Assembly (NCBI RefSeq): GCF_003254545.1
Contig: NZ_QJRH01000071.1
Location: 186,001 to 250,000, forward strand
Direction of reading: 5' to 3'
Source: Flavobacterium tistrianum
GTDB lineage: Bacteria; Bacteroidota; Bacteroidia; Flavobacteriales; Flavobacteriaceae
DNA: 64,000 nt
Shown: one piece after another, positions 56,951-64,000 of the stretch
How positions within the stretch are numbered: the stretch's first letter is position 1
Layout of the letters: each line of letters opens with the position of its first letter
The notes under the pieces: generated by a model
The model's database searches: none
What the model was told of the DNA's origin: nothing
What the model saw: only the letters and a program-made list of their open reading frames with translations
Position numbers and translations under genes: made by a program

Positions 56951-57661
56951 ATGAGTGCGATTATTGTACAAGAATTATTAGAGAAAACTAAAAATCTTTC
57001 GCTTGACGAAACCTTAGTTTTTTTAGCAAAAGAATTTCCGGGAAAAGTCATTTTTTCGACTTCTTTCGGTCAGGAAGATCAGGTAATTACCGATTTTATT
57101 GCAAAAAGTAACACAGATATTAAGGTGTTTACTTTAGATACAGGAAGATTATTTCAGGAAACGTATGATGTTTTTCATAAAACATTAAAAAAATACAAAA
57201 GAGCGATTGAAGTTTATTTTCCAGAAGCAGCATCAGTTGAAAATTTGCTTCAGACAAAAGGGCCAAATAGCTTCTACGATTCAGTTGAAAACAGAAAAGA
57301 ATGTTGTTTTATTCGAAAAGTGCTTCCGTTGAGAAAAGCTTTGGTAGGAAATTCAGTTTGGATTACAGGATTAAGAGCCGAACAATCAGAAAACAGACAA
57401 GATTTAAGTTTGTTTGAATACGACGGAAATTTCGAAATCATCAAATTCAATCCGTTACTAAAATGGACTTTAGAAGAAGTTGAAACGTATTTGTCAGAAA
57501 ACAATGTTCCTCAAAATGCTTTACATAAACAAGGTTTCGTAAGTATTGGATGTGCGCCTTGTACGAGAGCAATTTTCCCAGGAGAAGACATCAGAGCAGG
57601 AAGATGGTGGTGGGAATCAAGCCATAAAGAGTGTGGTTTACATAGCGCTAAAAAAGAGTAG
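56951..57661 (+). CDS. cysH: Assimilatory APS reductase (CysH family, Fe-S type)
   Basis: Reduces adenylyl sulfate to sulfite with thioredoxin. The 236-residue protein has FSTSFGQEDQVITDF (about 32-46), a CC pair in RKECCFIRK (about 116-124) and GCAPCTR (about 200-206), together the four cysteines of the [4Fe-4S] cluster that marks APS rather than PAPS reductases. The catalytic Cys is in KECGLH near the C-terminus. This agrees with the absence of an APS kinase gene nearby. It follows the TauE gene within the operon. Confidence 0.93.
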   Translation: MSAIIVQELLEKTKNLSLDETLVFLAKEFPGKVIFSTSFGQEDQVITDFIAKSNTDIKVFTLDTGRLFQETYDVFHKTLKKYKRAIEVYFPEAASVENLLQTKGPNSFYDSVENRKECCFIRKVLPLRKALVGNSVWITGLRAEQSENRQDLSLFEYDGNFEIIKFNPLLKWTLEEVETYLSENNVPQNALHKQGFVSIGCAPCTRAIFPGEDIRAGRWWWESSHKECGLHSAKKE

Positions 57662-57695
57662 ACTTTTTAGAAGAAAGAAGCAAGAGGCAAGACTT

Positions 57696-57790
57696 TTTGC
57701 TAGAGCATAGAATAAAGATTATAGAATAAAGATTATAGAATAAAGAGTGGAGATTTTAGATTAGGTGAAAAACTTGAAACTTTAAACCTG
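57696..57790. repeat. Tandem AGAATAAAGATTAT words and GAAACTT-type repeat before cysD
   Basis: Three successive copies of an AGAATAAAGATTAT-like unit (about 57708-57747) are followed by AACTTGAAACTTTAAACC-type sequence. It fills part of the 170-base cysH-cysD gap; no ORF or terminator is seen. Confidence 0.55.
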
Positions 57791-57831
57791 AAACAAAAAA
57801 ATCCACAAACAAAATATCAAACAAAAAAACA

Positions 57832-58731
57832 ATGAGTTCAGTATTAAAAACAAACGCTTTAGAGAGTGAAGCGATATACATTTTCAGAGAAGTAATTTCA
57901 CAGTTTGACAAACCGGTTTTACTTTTCTCAGGAGGAAAAGATTCTATTACGTTAGTGCGTTTGGCGCAAAAAGCATTTTTCCCTGCTAAGATTCCGTTTC
58001 CTCTTTTGCACGTTGATACGGGACACAATTTTCCTGAGACAATCGCTTTCAGAGATAAATTGGTAGAAGAGTTAGGTTTAGAGTTGATCGTTCGTAATGT
58101 TCAGGATGCTATTGATGAAGGAAAAGTAGTTGAAGAAACTGGAAAATATTCTAGTAGAAACAGTTTGCAAACAACCACACTTTTAGATGCGATTGAAGAA
58201 TTTAAGTTTGATGCTTGTATTGGGGGTGCGCGTCGTGATGAAGAGAAAGCAAGAGCAAAAGAACGTATTTTCTCTGTTCGTGATGATTTCGGACAATGGG
58301 ACGAAAAAAATCAAAGACCTGAATTGTTTGATATTTTAAATGGAAAAATTGAAAATGGACAAAACGTTCGTGTTTTCCCAATTTCAAACTGGACAGAATT
58401 AGATGTTTGGAGTTATATCGAGAAAGAAAAAATCGAGATTCCGTCAATCTATTTCTCGCATAAAAGAAAAGTTTTTTTGAGAGACGGTTTAATCTGGTCG
58501 CATTCTCCTTTTGTGTACCAAGAAGAAGACGAACAAATCGAAGAAAGAATTGTTCGCTTCAGAACCGTTGGAGATATGAGTTGTACTGCAGCTGTTGAAT
58601 CTTACGCAGCAACAATCGAAGAAGTAGTTGGTGAAATCAGATCATCAACCATTTCTGAAAGAGGAGCCAGAATCGATGATAAACGTTCTGAAGCTGCAAT
58701 GGAAAAGAGAAAACAGCAAGGATACTTTTAA
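57832..58731 (+). CDS. cysD: Sulfate adenylyltransferase subunit 2
   Basis: CysD is the ATP-pyrophosphatase subunit that adenylates sulfate to APS, driven by the GTPase CysN. The 299-residue PP-loop protein has LLFSGGKDSITLVRLAQKAF (about 31-50), HVDTGHNFPETIAFRD (about 61-76), GGARRDEEKARAKERIFS (about 130-147) and SNWTELDVW. Length matches the family. Together with cysN it lies between cysH and the sulfite reductase gene. Confidence 0.96.
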   Translation: MSSVLKTNALESEAIYIFREVISQFDKPVLLFSGGKDSITLVRLAQKAFFPAKIPFPLLHVDTGHNFPETIAFRDKLVEELGLELIVRNVQDAIDEGKVVEETGKYSSRNSLQTTTLLDAIEEFKFDACIGGARRDEEKARAKERIFSVRDDFGQWDEKNQRPELFDILNGKIENGQNVRVFPISNWTELDVWSYIEKEKIEIPSIYFSHKRKVFLRDGLIWSHSPFVYQEEDEQIEERIVRFRTVGDMSCTAAVESYAATIEEVVGEIRSSTISERGARIDDKRSEAAMEKRKQQGYF

Positions 58732-58805
58732 TTCAGTTAAAAATCGAGAATTAAAAATTAAAAGTTAGAATCAAGAAAACAAAAACATACAGATTTAAGT
58801 TTCGA

Positions 58806-58843
58806 GATAACATGAAACCTGAAACTTTAAACCTGAAACAATA
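58806..58843. repeat. GAAACCTGAAACTTTAAACC repeat before cysN
   Basis: The last 40 bases of the cysD-cysN gap consist of ATGAAACCTGAAACTTT and a second AAACCTGAAAC copy. The same words occur before cysD, metZ, etfA and accD. Confidence 0.55.
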
Positions 58844-58849
58844 TATAAG

Positions 58850-60094
58850 ATGGACGTTTTAAAAATAGCAACAGCAGGAAGTGTAGATGACGGAAAAAGT
58901 ACTTTGATCGGGAGATTATTGTACGATACAAAATCGTTGACAACTGATAAAATAGAAGCAATCGAAAAAAGCAGTAAACAAAAAGGATACGATTACCTTG
59001 ATTTTTCTTTGGCAACTGACGGATTGGTAGCAGAAAGAGAGCAAGGAATCACGATTGATGTTGCGCACATTTATTTTTCGACTGCAAAGAAAAGTTACAT
59101 TATTGCCGATACTCCAGGGCACGTAGAATACACTAGAAACATGGTTACAGGAGCTTCGACTTCTCAGGTTTCTATCATTTTGATCGATGCCAGAAAAGGC
59201 GTTATTGAGCAAACTTACCGTCACTTTTTCATCAACAATTTATTGAGAGTGAAAGAAGTAATTGTTGCTATCAACAAAATGGATTTAGTAGATTACTCTG
59301 AAGAAGTTTTCAATAAAATCAAAGCTGATTTTGAGGCTTTAAATGCAAAAAGTACTTTCAAAGAGCAAAACGTAAGTTACATTCCGTTAAGTGCAATCAA
59401 CGGCGGAAACGTTGTGGACAAATCGGAGAATATGCCTTGGTATGAAGGGCAAACTGTTCTAGAGCATTTAGAAGGATTACATTCTCATGATGTGTACGAA
59501 GCAGGAAAAGCACGTTTTCCAGTTCAGACGGTTATTCGTCCAAAAACAGAAGAATACCACGATTTTAGAGGATACGCTGGAAAATTGTACGGAAACTCAA
59601 TTAAAGTTGGAGATGCTGTAACAGTTCTTCCATCGTTAACAGAATCAAAAGTATCTAAAATTCACTTTTTCGATAAGCAATTTGATGAAGCTACAGCAGG
59701 TTCTTCAATTACAATCGAATTAGAAAATGATATCAATGTAACGAGAGGTGATATGATTGTAAAATCAGATGAGCTCCCAAAAATTGAAAAAGATATTACG
59801 ACAACAGTTTGCTGGATGGACAGTAAAAAATTGGTTGCGGGAACTAAATATTTGGTACAGCACAATACCAACAGAGTTTTAGCAAAAGTAGAAAGCATTA
59901 AAAATACAATTGCAACAGATTACTCTGGAACGACAGAAGCTTCACAATTAGCCATAAACGAAATTGGAGAAGTAACGATCAAATTAAGCAAGCCGTTATA
60001 TTTTGATTCATACAACGAAAACAAATCAAACGGAGCTTTCATCTTAATTGATACAGCAACAAACACAACAGCAGGAGTAGGATTCATTCGCTAG
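58850..60094 (+). CDS. cysN: Sulfate adenylyltransferase subunit 1 (GTPase)
   Basis: CysN is the EF-Tu-like GTPase of ATP sulfurylase. The 414-residue protein has G1 GSVDDGKSTLIGR (10-22), G2/G3 region REQGITIDVAHIYFST and ADTPGHVEYTRNMVTGAS (about 87-104), G4 NKMD and the barrel domains after residue 215. It stops at the GTPase/barrel length with no APS kinase (CysC) domain fused, consistent with a direct APS route. Confidence 0.96.
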   Translation: MDVLKIATAGSVDDGKSTLIGRLLYDTKSLTTDKIEAIEKSSKQKGYDYLDFSLATDGLVAEREQGITIDVAHIYFSTAKKSYIIADTPGHVEYTRNMVTGASTSQVSIILIDARKGVIEQTYRHFFINNLLRVKEVIVAINKMDLVDYSEEVFNKIKADFEALNAKSTFKEQNVSYIPLSAINGGNVVDKSENMPWYEGQTVLEHLEGLHSHDVYEAGKARFPVQTVIRPKTEEYHDFRGYAGKLYGNSIKVGDAVTVLPSLTESKVSKIHFFDKQFDEATAGSSITIELENDINVTRGDMIVKSDELPKIEKDITTTVCWMDSKKLVAGTKYLVQHNTNRVLAKVESIKNTIATDYSGTTEASQLAINEIGEVTIKLSKPLYFDSYNENKSNGAFILIDTATNTTAGVGFIR

Positions 60095-60097
60095 TTG

Positions 60098-60172
60098 ATA
60101 GTTGATGGTTTTTGGTTGATCGTTATCTGCCAGCAAACCAACAACCAACGACTAACAACCAACAACTAAAGA
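60098..60172. repeat. Imperfect inverted repeat of GTTGGT/ACCAAC words
   Basis: The cysN-sulfite reductase gap begins with TAGTTGATAGTTGATGG words and ends with the complementary CCAACAACCAACGACTAAC words, an imperfect low-complexity inverted repeat. Confidence 0.5.
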
Positions 60173-60175
60173 GAA

Positions 60176-62266
60176 ATGGAAAGTTTTAGAACAGAAATAG
60201 AAAATCCGGTAGTTCAGAAGGAGATTATCGAATTAGAAAAAAAGATTCACTTATTCCGCGGAGGAAAAATTGATGATGAGCGTTTTCGTAGTCTTCGTTT
60301 AGCGCGCGGAATCTACGGTCAGCGTCAGGAAGGCGTTCAAATGATTCGTATCAAATTGCCTTATGGAAAAGTTACCAGCGAGCAATTGGTGCGTATTACA
60401 CAAGTTTCAGACAAATATTCTACAGGACGTTTGCACATTACAACACGTCAGGATATCCAGATTCACTATGTAAGCTTGGATAGAACGCCTGAGCTTTGGT
60501 CAGAATTGGCAAAAGACGATATTACGTTGCGTGAAGCTTGTGGAAACACCGTTAGAAATATTACAGCGAGCGAATTAGCAGGTGTAGATGTAAACGAGCC
60601 ATTTGATGTTTCGCCTTATGCACATGGTTTGTTCCAATACTTGTTGAGAAACCCAATTTGTCAGGAAATGGGACGTAAATTCAAAATTTCGTTCTCTTCT
60701 TCAGATGAAGACACTGCTTTGAGTTATCTACACGATTTAGGATTTATTCCGAAAATAAAAGACGGACAAAAAGGTTTCAAAATCATGTTTGGAGGAGGTT
60801 TAGGATCTCAGCCAGCGCATGCAGAATTACTTTCAGAATTCGTTCCCGTAAACGAAATCATTCCAACAGCAGAAGGAATCATTCGTATTTTCGACAGATA
60901 CGGAGAGCGTGCAAAAAGAATGAAAGCGCGTATGAAATTCTTAATCAAAGAAATGGGGAAAGATGCTTTCCTTGATTTGGTTGAAAAAGAGAAAAAAGCA
61001 ATCGCTTTTGAAACATACGAAATTGATACAACTGCTTTCGACGGACCAATTACAGAACCGTTATTAGAAGTTCCACAAGTTACAATCGAAGACACAGAAG
61101 CGTATGAAGCGTGGAAAAAATCGAATGTAATCAAACAGAAACAAGACGGTTATTATGCAATCGGAATCAAAGTTTTATTAGGAGATTTTTATACCGATAA
61201 AGCAAGATTATTAGCCGATTTAATTAAAAATTACGGAGCAAATGAATTACGTTTTTCATTGCGTCAAAATATTGTAATACGAAACATAAAAGAAGAGAAT
61301 CTTCCTTTCTTTTATCAAGAATTAGCCAAACTTGACTTTGTTCAATTAGGATATAATTCGGTTGGAGATATTACGGCATGTCCGGGTACTGATACTTGCA
61401 ACTTGGGGATTGCAAGTAGTACCGGTATTGCAGAAGAATTAGAAAGAGTTTTAAGTACAGAATATCCACAGTATTTAAACAACCGCGAAATCGAAATTAA
61501 GATTTCAGGCTGTATGAATGCCTGCGGACAACATAACATGTCTGCAATTGGATTCCAAGGAATGTCTATCAACTCAGGAAAACTAGTAGCTCCGGCTTTA
61601 CAAGTTTTATTGGGTGGAGGAAGATTAGGAAACGGAGCAGGACGTTTTGCTGATAAAGTAATTAAAGTGCCAAGCCGTAGAGGTCCTGATGCATTGCGTA
61701 CCATCTTAAATGATTTTGATGCTAACGGAAGCGGACAAAAATTCCTTGATTATTATGACTCAAAAGGAGAAAAGTATTTCTACGAAATCTTAAAACCGTA
61801 TGCAGATGTAACCAATTTAACAGAAGCCGATTTTGTGGATTGGGGTAACGCAGACAATTACGTAAAAGCAGTTGGAGTTGGAGAATGTGCTGGAGTTGTG
61901 ATCGATTTAGTTGCAACATTATTGTTTGAAGCTAAAGAGAAACTCATTTTGGCTCAGGAATCTTTCGATGAGAAAAAATGGTCAGATGCGATTTATCATG
62001 CTTACGCAGGATTTGTAAACGGTGCAAAAGCATTGTTATTGGCAGAAAACCAAAAAACAAATCACCACGCAGGAATCGTTGATTTGTTTGATACTGTTTT
62101 TATCGACACTAATAAAATTGAATTAAACTCAACTTTTAAAGATTTGGTTTACCAGATTAATAAAAATGAACCATCTGAAGCTTTCGCTAAAGATTACATT
62201 GCACAAGCAACTGTTTTCTTTGATAAAATCGAAACTTTCAGAGCACAGGAATTAGCAAATGCATAA
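60176..62266 (+). CDS. Sirohaem sulfite (nitrite) reductase fused to a HEPN domain
   Basis: A 696-residue protein. Residues 1 to about 540 are a sulfite/nitrite reductase: FRSLRLARGIYGQRQEG and TTRQDIQIHYV early, and the [4Fe-4S]-sirohaem cysteines in TACPGTDTCNLG (about 402-413) and GCMNACGQHN (about 445-454). Its place after cysDN and before sirohaem genes argues for sulfite. The last 120 residues (EAKEKLILAQESFDEKKWSD, HAYAGFVNGAKALLLAENQK) form a HEPN-type helical domain, an unexpected fusion whose role is unknown. The reductase likely takes electrons from ferredoxin. Confidence 0.92.
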   Translation: MESFRTEIENPVVQKEIIELEKKIHLFRGGKIDDERFRSLRLARGIYGQRQEGVQMIRIKLPYGKVTSEQLVRITQVSDKYSTGRLHITTRQDIQIHYVSLDRTPELWSELAKDDITLREACGNTVRNITASELAGVDVNEPFDVSPYAHGLFQYLLRNPICQEMGRKFKISFSSSDEDTALSYLHDLGFIPKIKDGQKGFKIMFGGGLGSQPAHAELLSEFVPVNEIIPTAEGIIRIFDRYGERAKRMKARMKFLIKEMGKDAFLDLVEKEKKAIAFETYEIDTTAFDGPITEPLLEVPQVTIEDTEAYEAWKKSNVIKQKQDGYYAIGIKVLLGDFYTDKARLLADLIKNYGANELRFSLRQNIVIRNIKEENLPFFYQELAKLDFVQLGYNSVGDITACPGTDTCNLGIASSTGIAEELERVLSTEYPQYLNNREIEIKISGCMNACGQHNMSAIGFQGMSINSGKLVAPALQVLLGGGRLGNGAGRFADKVIKVPSRRGPDALRTILNDFDANGSGQKFLDYYDSKGEKYFYEILKPYADVTNLTEADFVDWGNADNYVKAVGVGECAGVVIDLVATLLFEAKEKLILAQESFDEKKWSDAIYHAYAGFVNGAKALLLAENQKTNHHAGIVDLFDTVFIDTNKIELNSTFKDLVYQINKNEPSEAFAKDYIAQATVFFDKIETFRAQELANA

Positions 62267-63032
62267 TATAAAACCCAAAATAACTTTAGTAGGTGCAGGT
62301 CCGGGCGATCCCGATTTACTTACGCTGAAAGCTGTAAAAGCATTGGCTGAAGCTAATGTGGTTTTGTACGACGCTTTGGCCAACGAAGAAATTCTGGATT
62401 ACGCACCTAAAAATGCGATTAGAATTTTTGTTGGAAAACGAATCGGAAATCATGCCTATACGCAGGATCAAATCAATCAATTGATTGTTGATAATGCTTT
62501 GACTTACGGAAATGTAGTTCGACTAAAAGGCGGAGATCCATTTATTTTCGGAAGAGGCGGAGAAGAAGTTGATTTTGCAGAAAGCTTCGGAATTGAAACA
62601 ATCGTAGTTCCGGGAATTTCATCAGTAGTGGCAGTTCCGGCAAGTCAGGGAATTTCGATCACAAAAAGAGGAGTTTCAGAAAGCTTTTGGGCAATTACGG
62701 GAACAACTTCAGATAGAAAATTATCTTCAGATGTAGCTTTAGCAGCACAATCATCTGCAACAGTCGTGATTTTGATGGGAATGCACAAATTGCCTCAAAT
62801 AATCGATTTGTTTCAAAAAGAAGATAGAGGAAATTTGCCTGTTGCAATCATTCAAAACGGAACAACGGCAGAAGAAAAAGTTGGAATTGGAACAGTAGAT
62901 TCGATTTTAGAAGTTGTAAAACAAAAACAATTAGGTTCACCAGCCATTATTGTTTTAGGCGAAGTTGTCCGCGAAAGCAACAAATTAAAAGGTTTTTACG
63001 AAGAATTTCTATCAAAAGAAGAAATTCGATAG
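62259..63032 (+). CDS. cobA: Uroporphyrinogen-III C-methyltransferase
   Basis: This SAM-dependent enzyme makes precorrin-2, the precursor of sirohaem. The 257-residue protein has VGAGPGDPDLLTLKAVKAL (about 12-30), RLKGGDPFIFGRGGEE (about 89-104), VPGISSVVAVPASQGI and GTTAEEKVGIGTV, all standard motifs. It overlaps the sulfite reductase gene by 8 bases, tying cofactor supply to enzyme synthesis. Confidence 0.96.
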   Translation: MHNIKPKITLVGAGPGDPDLLTLKAVKALAEANVVLYDALANEEILDYAPKNAIRIFVGKRIGNHAYTQDQINQLIVDNALTYGNVVRLKGGDPFIFGRGGEEVDFAESFGIETIVVPGISSVVAVPASQGISITKRGVSESFWAITGTTSDRKLSSDVALAAQSSATVVILMGMHKLPQIIDLFQKEDRGNLPVAIIQNGTTAEEKVGIGTVDSILEVVKQKQLGSPAIIVLGEVVRESNKLKGFYEEFLSKEEIR

Positions 63033-63037
63033 AATTA

Positions 63038-63228
63038 TGTTCCGTTAGGAACATCTCATCGGTAGAAAATAAACGGTTTCAATAAATGTTCCGTTAGGAA
63101 CAATTGATCGGTAGAAAAAAAATGTTTTCACAGTAATAATGTTCCGTTAGGAACATCTGATTGCCACCGATTTTGTAGCGTCAGGTTTTAACCCGAAGTT
63201 TGCATTATTAATTGTTCCGTTAGGAACA
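63038..63228. repeat. Four copies of the palindrome TGTTCCGTTAGGAACA
   Basis: The 16-base palindrome occurs exactly at 63038-63053, 63087-63102, 63140-63155 and 63213-63228. Copies 1 and 2 are each followed by similar ATCGGTAGAAAA sequence, giving a unit of about 50 bases; spacing then grows to 53 and 73. It fills the cobA-met8 gap and resembles a REP-type array. Confidence 0.9.
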
Positions 63229-63241
63229 ACATATTGGTAAC

Positions 63242-63823
63242 ATGGAACAAAACGAATTATATCCAATATTTCTAAAGCTTCACAATTTAAATGTCTTGAT
63301 TGTAGGCGGAGGAAATGTCGGTCTGGAAAAGCTTTCATTCTTGCTAAAATCAAGTCCGAATGCAAATGTTGAGGTAGTGGCAAAAGAATTTCATTTAGAA
63401 ATAAAAATTCTGGCCGAAAAGCATCCTTCGATAACATTGACAAGATCGAAGTTCAAAAAGAAAATGCTCAAAAAACGTCACATGGTAATTGCCTGTACAG
63501 ACGATTTGAAAGTAAATAAAAAGGTTTACGATTTAGCGAGAAAGCGTTATCTGATTTGCAATATCGCCGATACACCAGATTTATGCGATTATTATCTGGG
63601 TGGAATCGTAACAAAAGGAAATGTCAAAATTGCCATTTCGACAAACGGAAAATCACCGACCACAGCAAAGAGATTGCGTGAGTTTTTCGAAGAAGTAATT
63701 CCGGAAGATATCAATCAAATGGTTGAAAACCTGAATGAATATCGAAAAACCTTAAAAGGCAATTTTGAAGAAAAAGTTAAACGAATGAATGAGATTACCT
63801 CTTCATTAAAAAATAGAGAGTAA
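63242..63823 (+). CDS. Precorrin-2 dehydrogenase / sirohydrochlorin ferrochelatase (Met8/CysG-N type)
   Basis: The 193-residue protein completes sirohaem from precorrin-2. It has YPIFLKLHNLNVLIVGGGNVG with the NAD-binding GGGNVG (22-27), the conserved CTDDLKVNKKVYDLAR (about 84-99), CNIADTPDLCDYYLGG (about 106-121; the Asp is the catalytic residue in homologues) and ISTNGKSPTTAKRLRE. It is the stand-alone counterpart of the N-terminal half of CysG and lies after cobA, separated by the palindrome array. Confidence 0.92.
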   Translation: MEQNELYPIFLKLHNLNVLIVGGGNVGLEKLSFLLKSSPNANVEVVAKEFHLEIKILAEKHPSITLTRSKFKKKMLKKRHMVIACTDDLKVNKKVYDLARKRYLICNIADTPDLCDYYLGGIVTKGNVKIAISTNGKSPTTAKRLREFFEEVIPEDINQMVENLNEYRKTLKGNFEEKVKRMNEITSSLKNRE

Positions 63824-63920
63824 AAAAGTTTCGGAAAGAAATTAATGATAAAAATCATTGAAAGTACAAGGATTTATTCGTTTCTTTGCGTTATTAAGAA
63901 TGATTATAAACAACAACATA

Positions 63921-64000
63921 ATGATTAAAACAGATATACTTATAATTGGAGCAGGCCCAACAGGTTTATTTGCCGTTTTTGAGGCAGGATTGCTAAAATT
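63921..64000 (+). CDS. Start of a thioredoxin-reductase-like FAD enzyme, probable ferredoxin-NADP reductase (cut by the window edge)
   Basis: An ATG at 63921 opens a frame reading IKTDILIIGAGPTGLFAVFE before the window ends. GAGPTG is the FAD-binding dinucleotide motif of thioredoxin-reductase-like ferredoxin-NADP reductases. Its position behind the sirohaem genes suggests it supplies reduced ferredoxin to the sulfite reductase, an inference from place only. Confidence 0.7.
   Translation, partial: MIKTDILIIGAGPTGLFAVFEAGLLK

Noticed and set aside
60098..60172. A T-box-like or other riboswitch before the sulfite reductase gene
   Set aside because: The sequence is made of repeated GTTGGT/ACCAAC words without any recognisable aptamer core.

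Overview
The window is a stretch of a low-GC Bacteroidota chromosome, almost certainly a Flavobacterium close to F. johnsoniae. Evidence for this is the type IX secretion gene porT/sprT next to ubiE, a GLPGLI protein beside a TonB-receptor-like protein, a DUF5686 outer membrane protein, a lipoprotein version of TamA, and many promoters of the flavobacterial form TTG-N17-23-TANNTTTG. I see no rRNA, tRNA, CRISPR array, prophage or insertion sequence. Genes are densely packed and mostly housekeeping.

Layout. 1-8.4 kb: end of an unknown gene, a DedA protein, then (minus strand) purH and the rod-shape operon mreB-mreC-mreD-PBP2-rodA. 8.5-10.8 kb: a MacB-like permease and a cupin/JmjC-like protein. 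11-18 kb: accD, fbaA, a TamA-like lipoprotein, a SpoU methyltransferase, porT and ubiE. 18-23.4 kb: a gene-free 578 bp stretch with ordered hairpins, folA, a 2TM protein, a glycogen-binding-like small protein, thyA, a bifunctional nuclease, and etfA/etfB. 23.9-33 kb: pdhB, a DUF5686 protein, a DNA glycosylase, soluble and membrane pyrophosphatases side by side, and a deoxynucleoside kinase. 33-39.3 kb: cell-envelope proteins of uncertain role.

39.4-64 kb is a sulfur/methionine region. metK lies under a SAM-II-type riboswitch. A TonB-dependent transporter, metY, a degenerate homoserine dehydrogenase paralogue, two unknown small proteins, a SAM-I riboswitch with metX-thrA, an OsmC protein and metZ follow. 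Next come an RDD protein, an Rrf2-type regulator and two TauE/SafE permeases. The last group is the sulfate assimilation genes cysH-cysD-cysN-sulfite reductase-cobA-met8 and the start of a ferredoxin-NADP reductase-like gene. CysDN would make APS, a CysH of the iron-sulfur APS-reductase type would make sulfite, the sirohaem sulfite reductase would make sulfide, and MetY/MetZ would fix sulfide onto activated homoserine from ThrA and MetX.

The most interesting signal is a set of four short Met/Cys-containing leader ORFs (40992-41060, 44192-44272, 47396-47467, 47581-47646). Each is followed by a strong intrinsic terminator. In each, the end of the leader carries a copy of the terminator's 3' arm that can pair with the terminator's 5' arm. 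This is the architecture of ribosome-stalling attenuation, here apparently sensing methionine/cysteine supply, and two of the leaders lie in tandem without a visible promoter between them. Together with two classes of SAM riboswitch and a 21 bp near-repeat shared by the metK/transporter intergenic region and the cys operon, this suggests a layered sulfur control network within about 16 kb. I know of no description of these flavobacterial leaders. All regulatory claims are read from sequence only.
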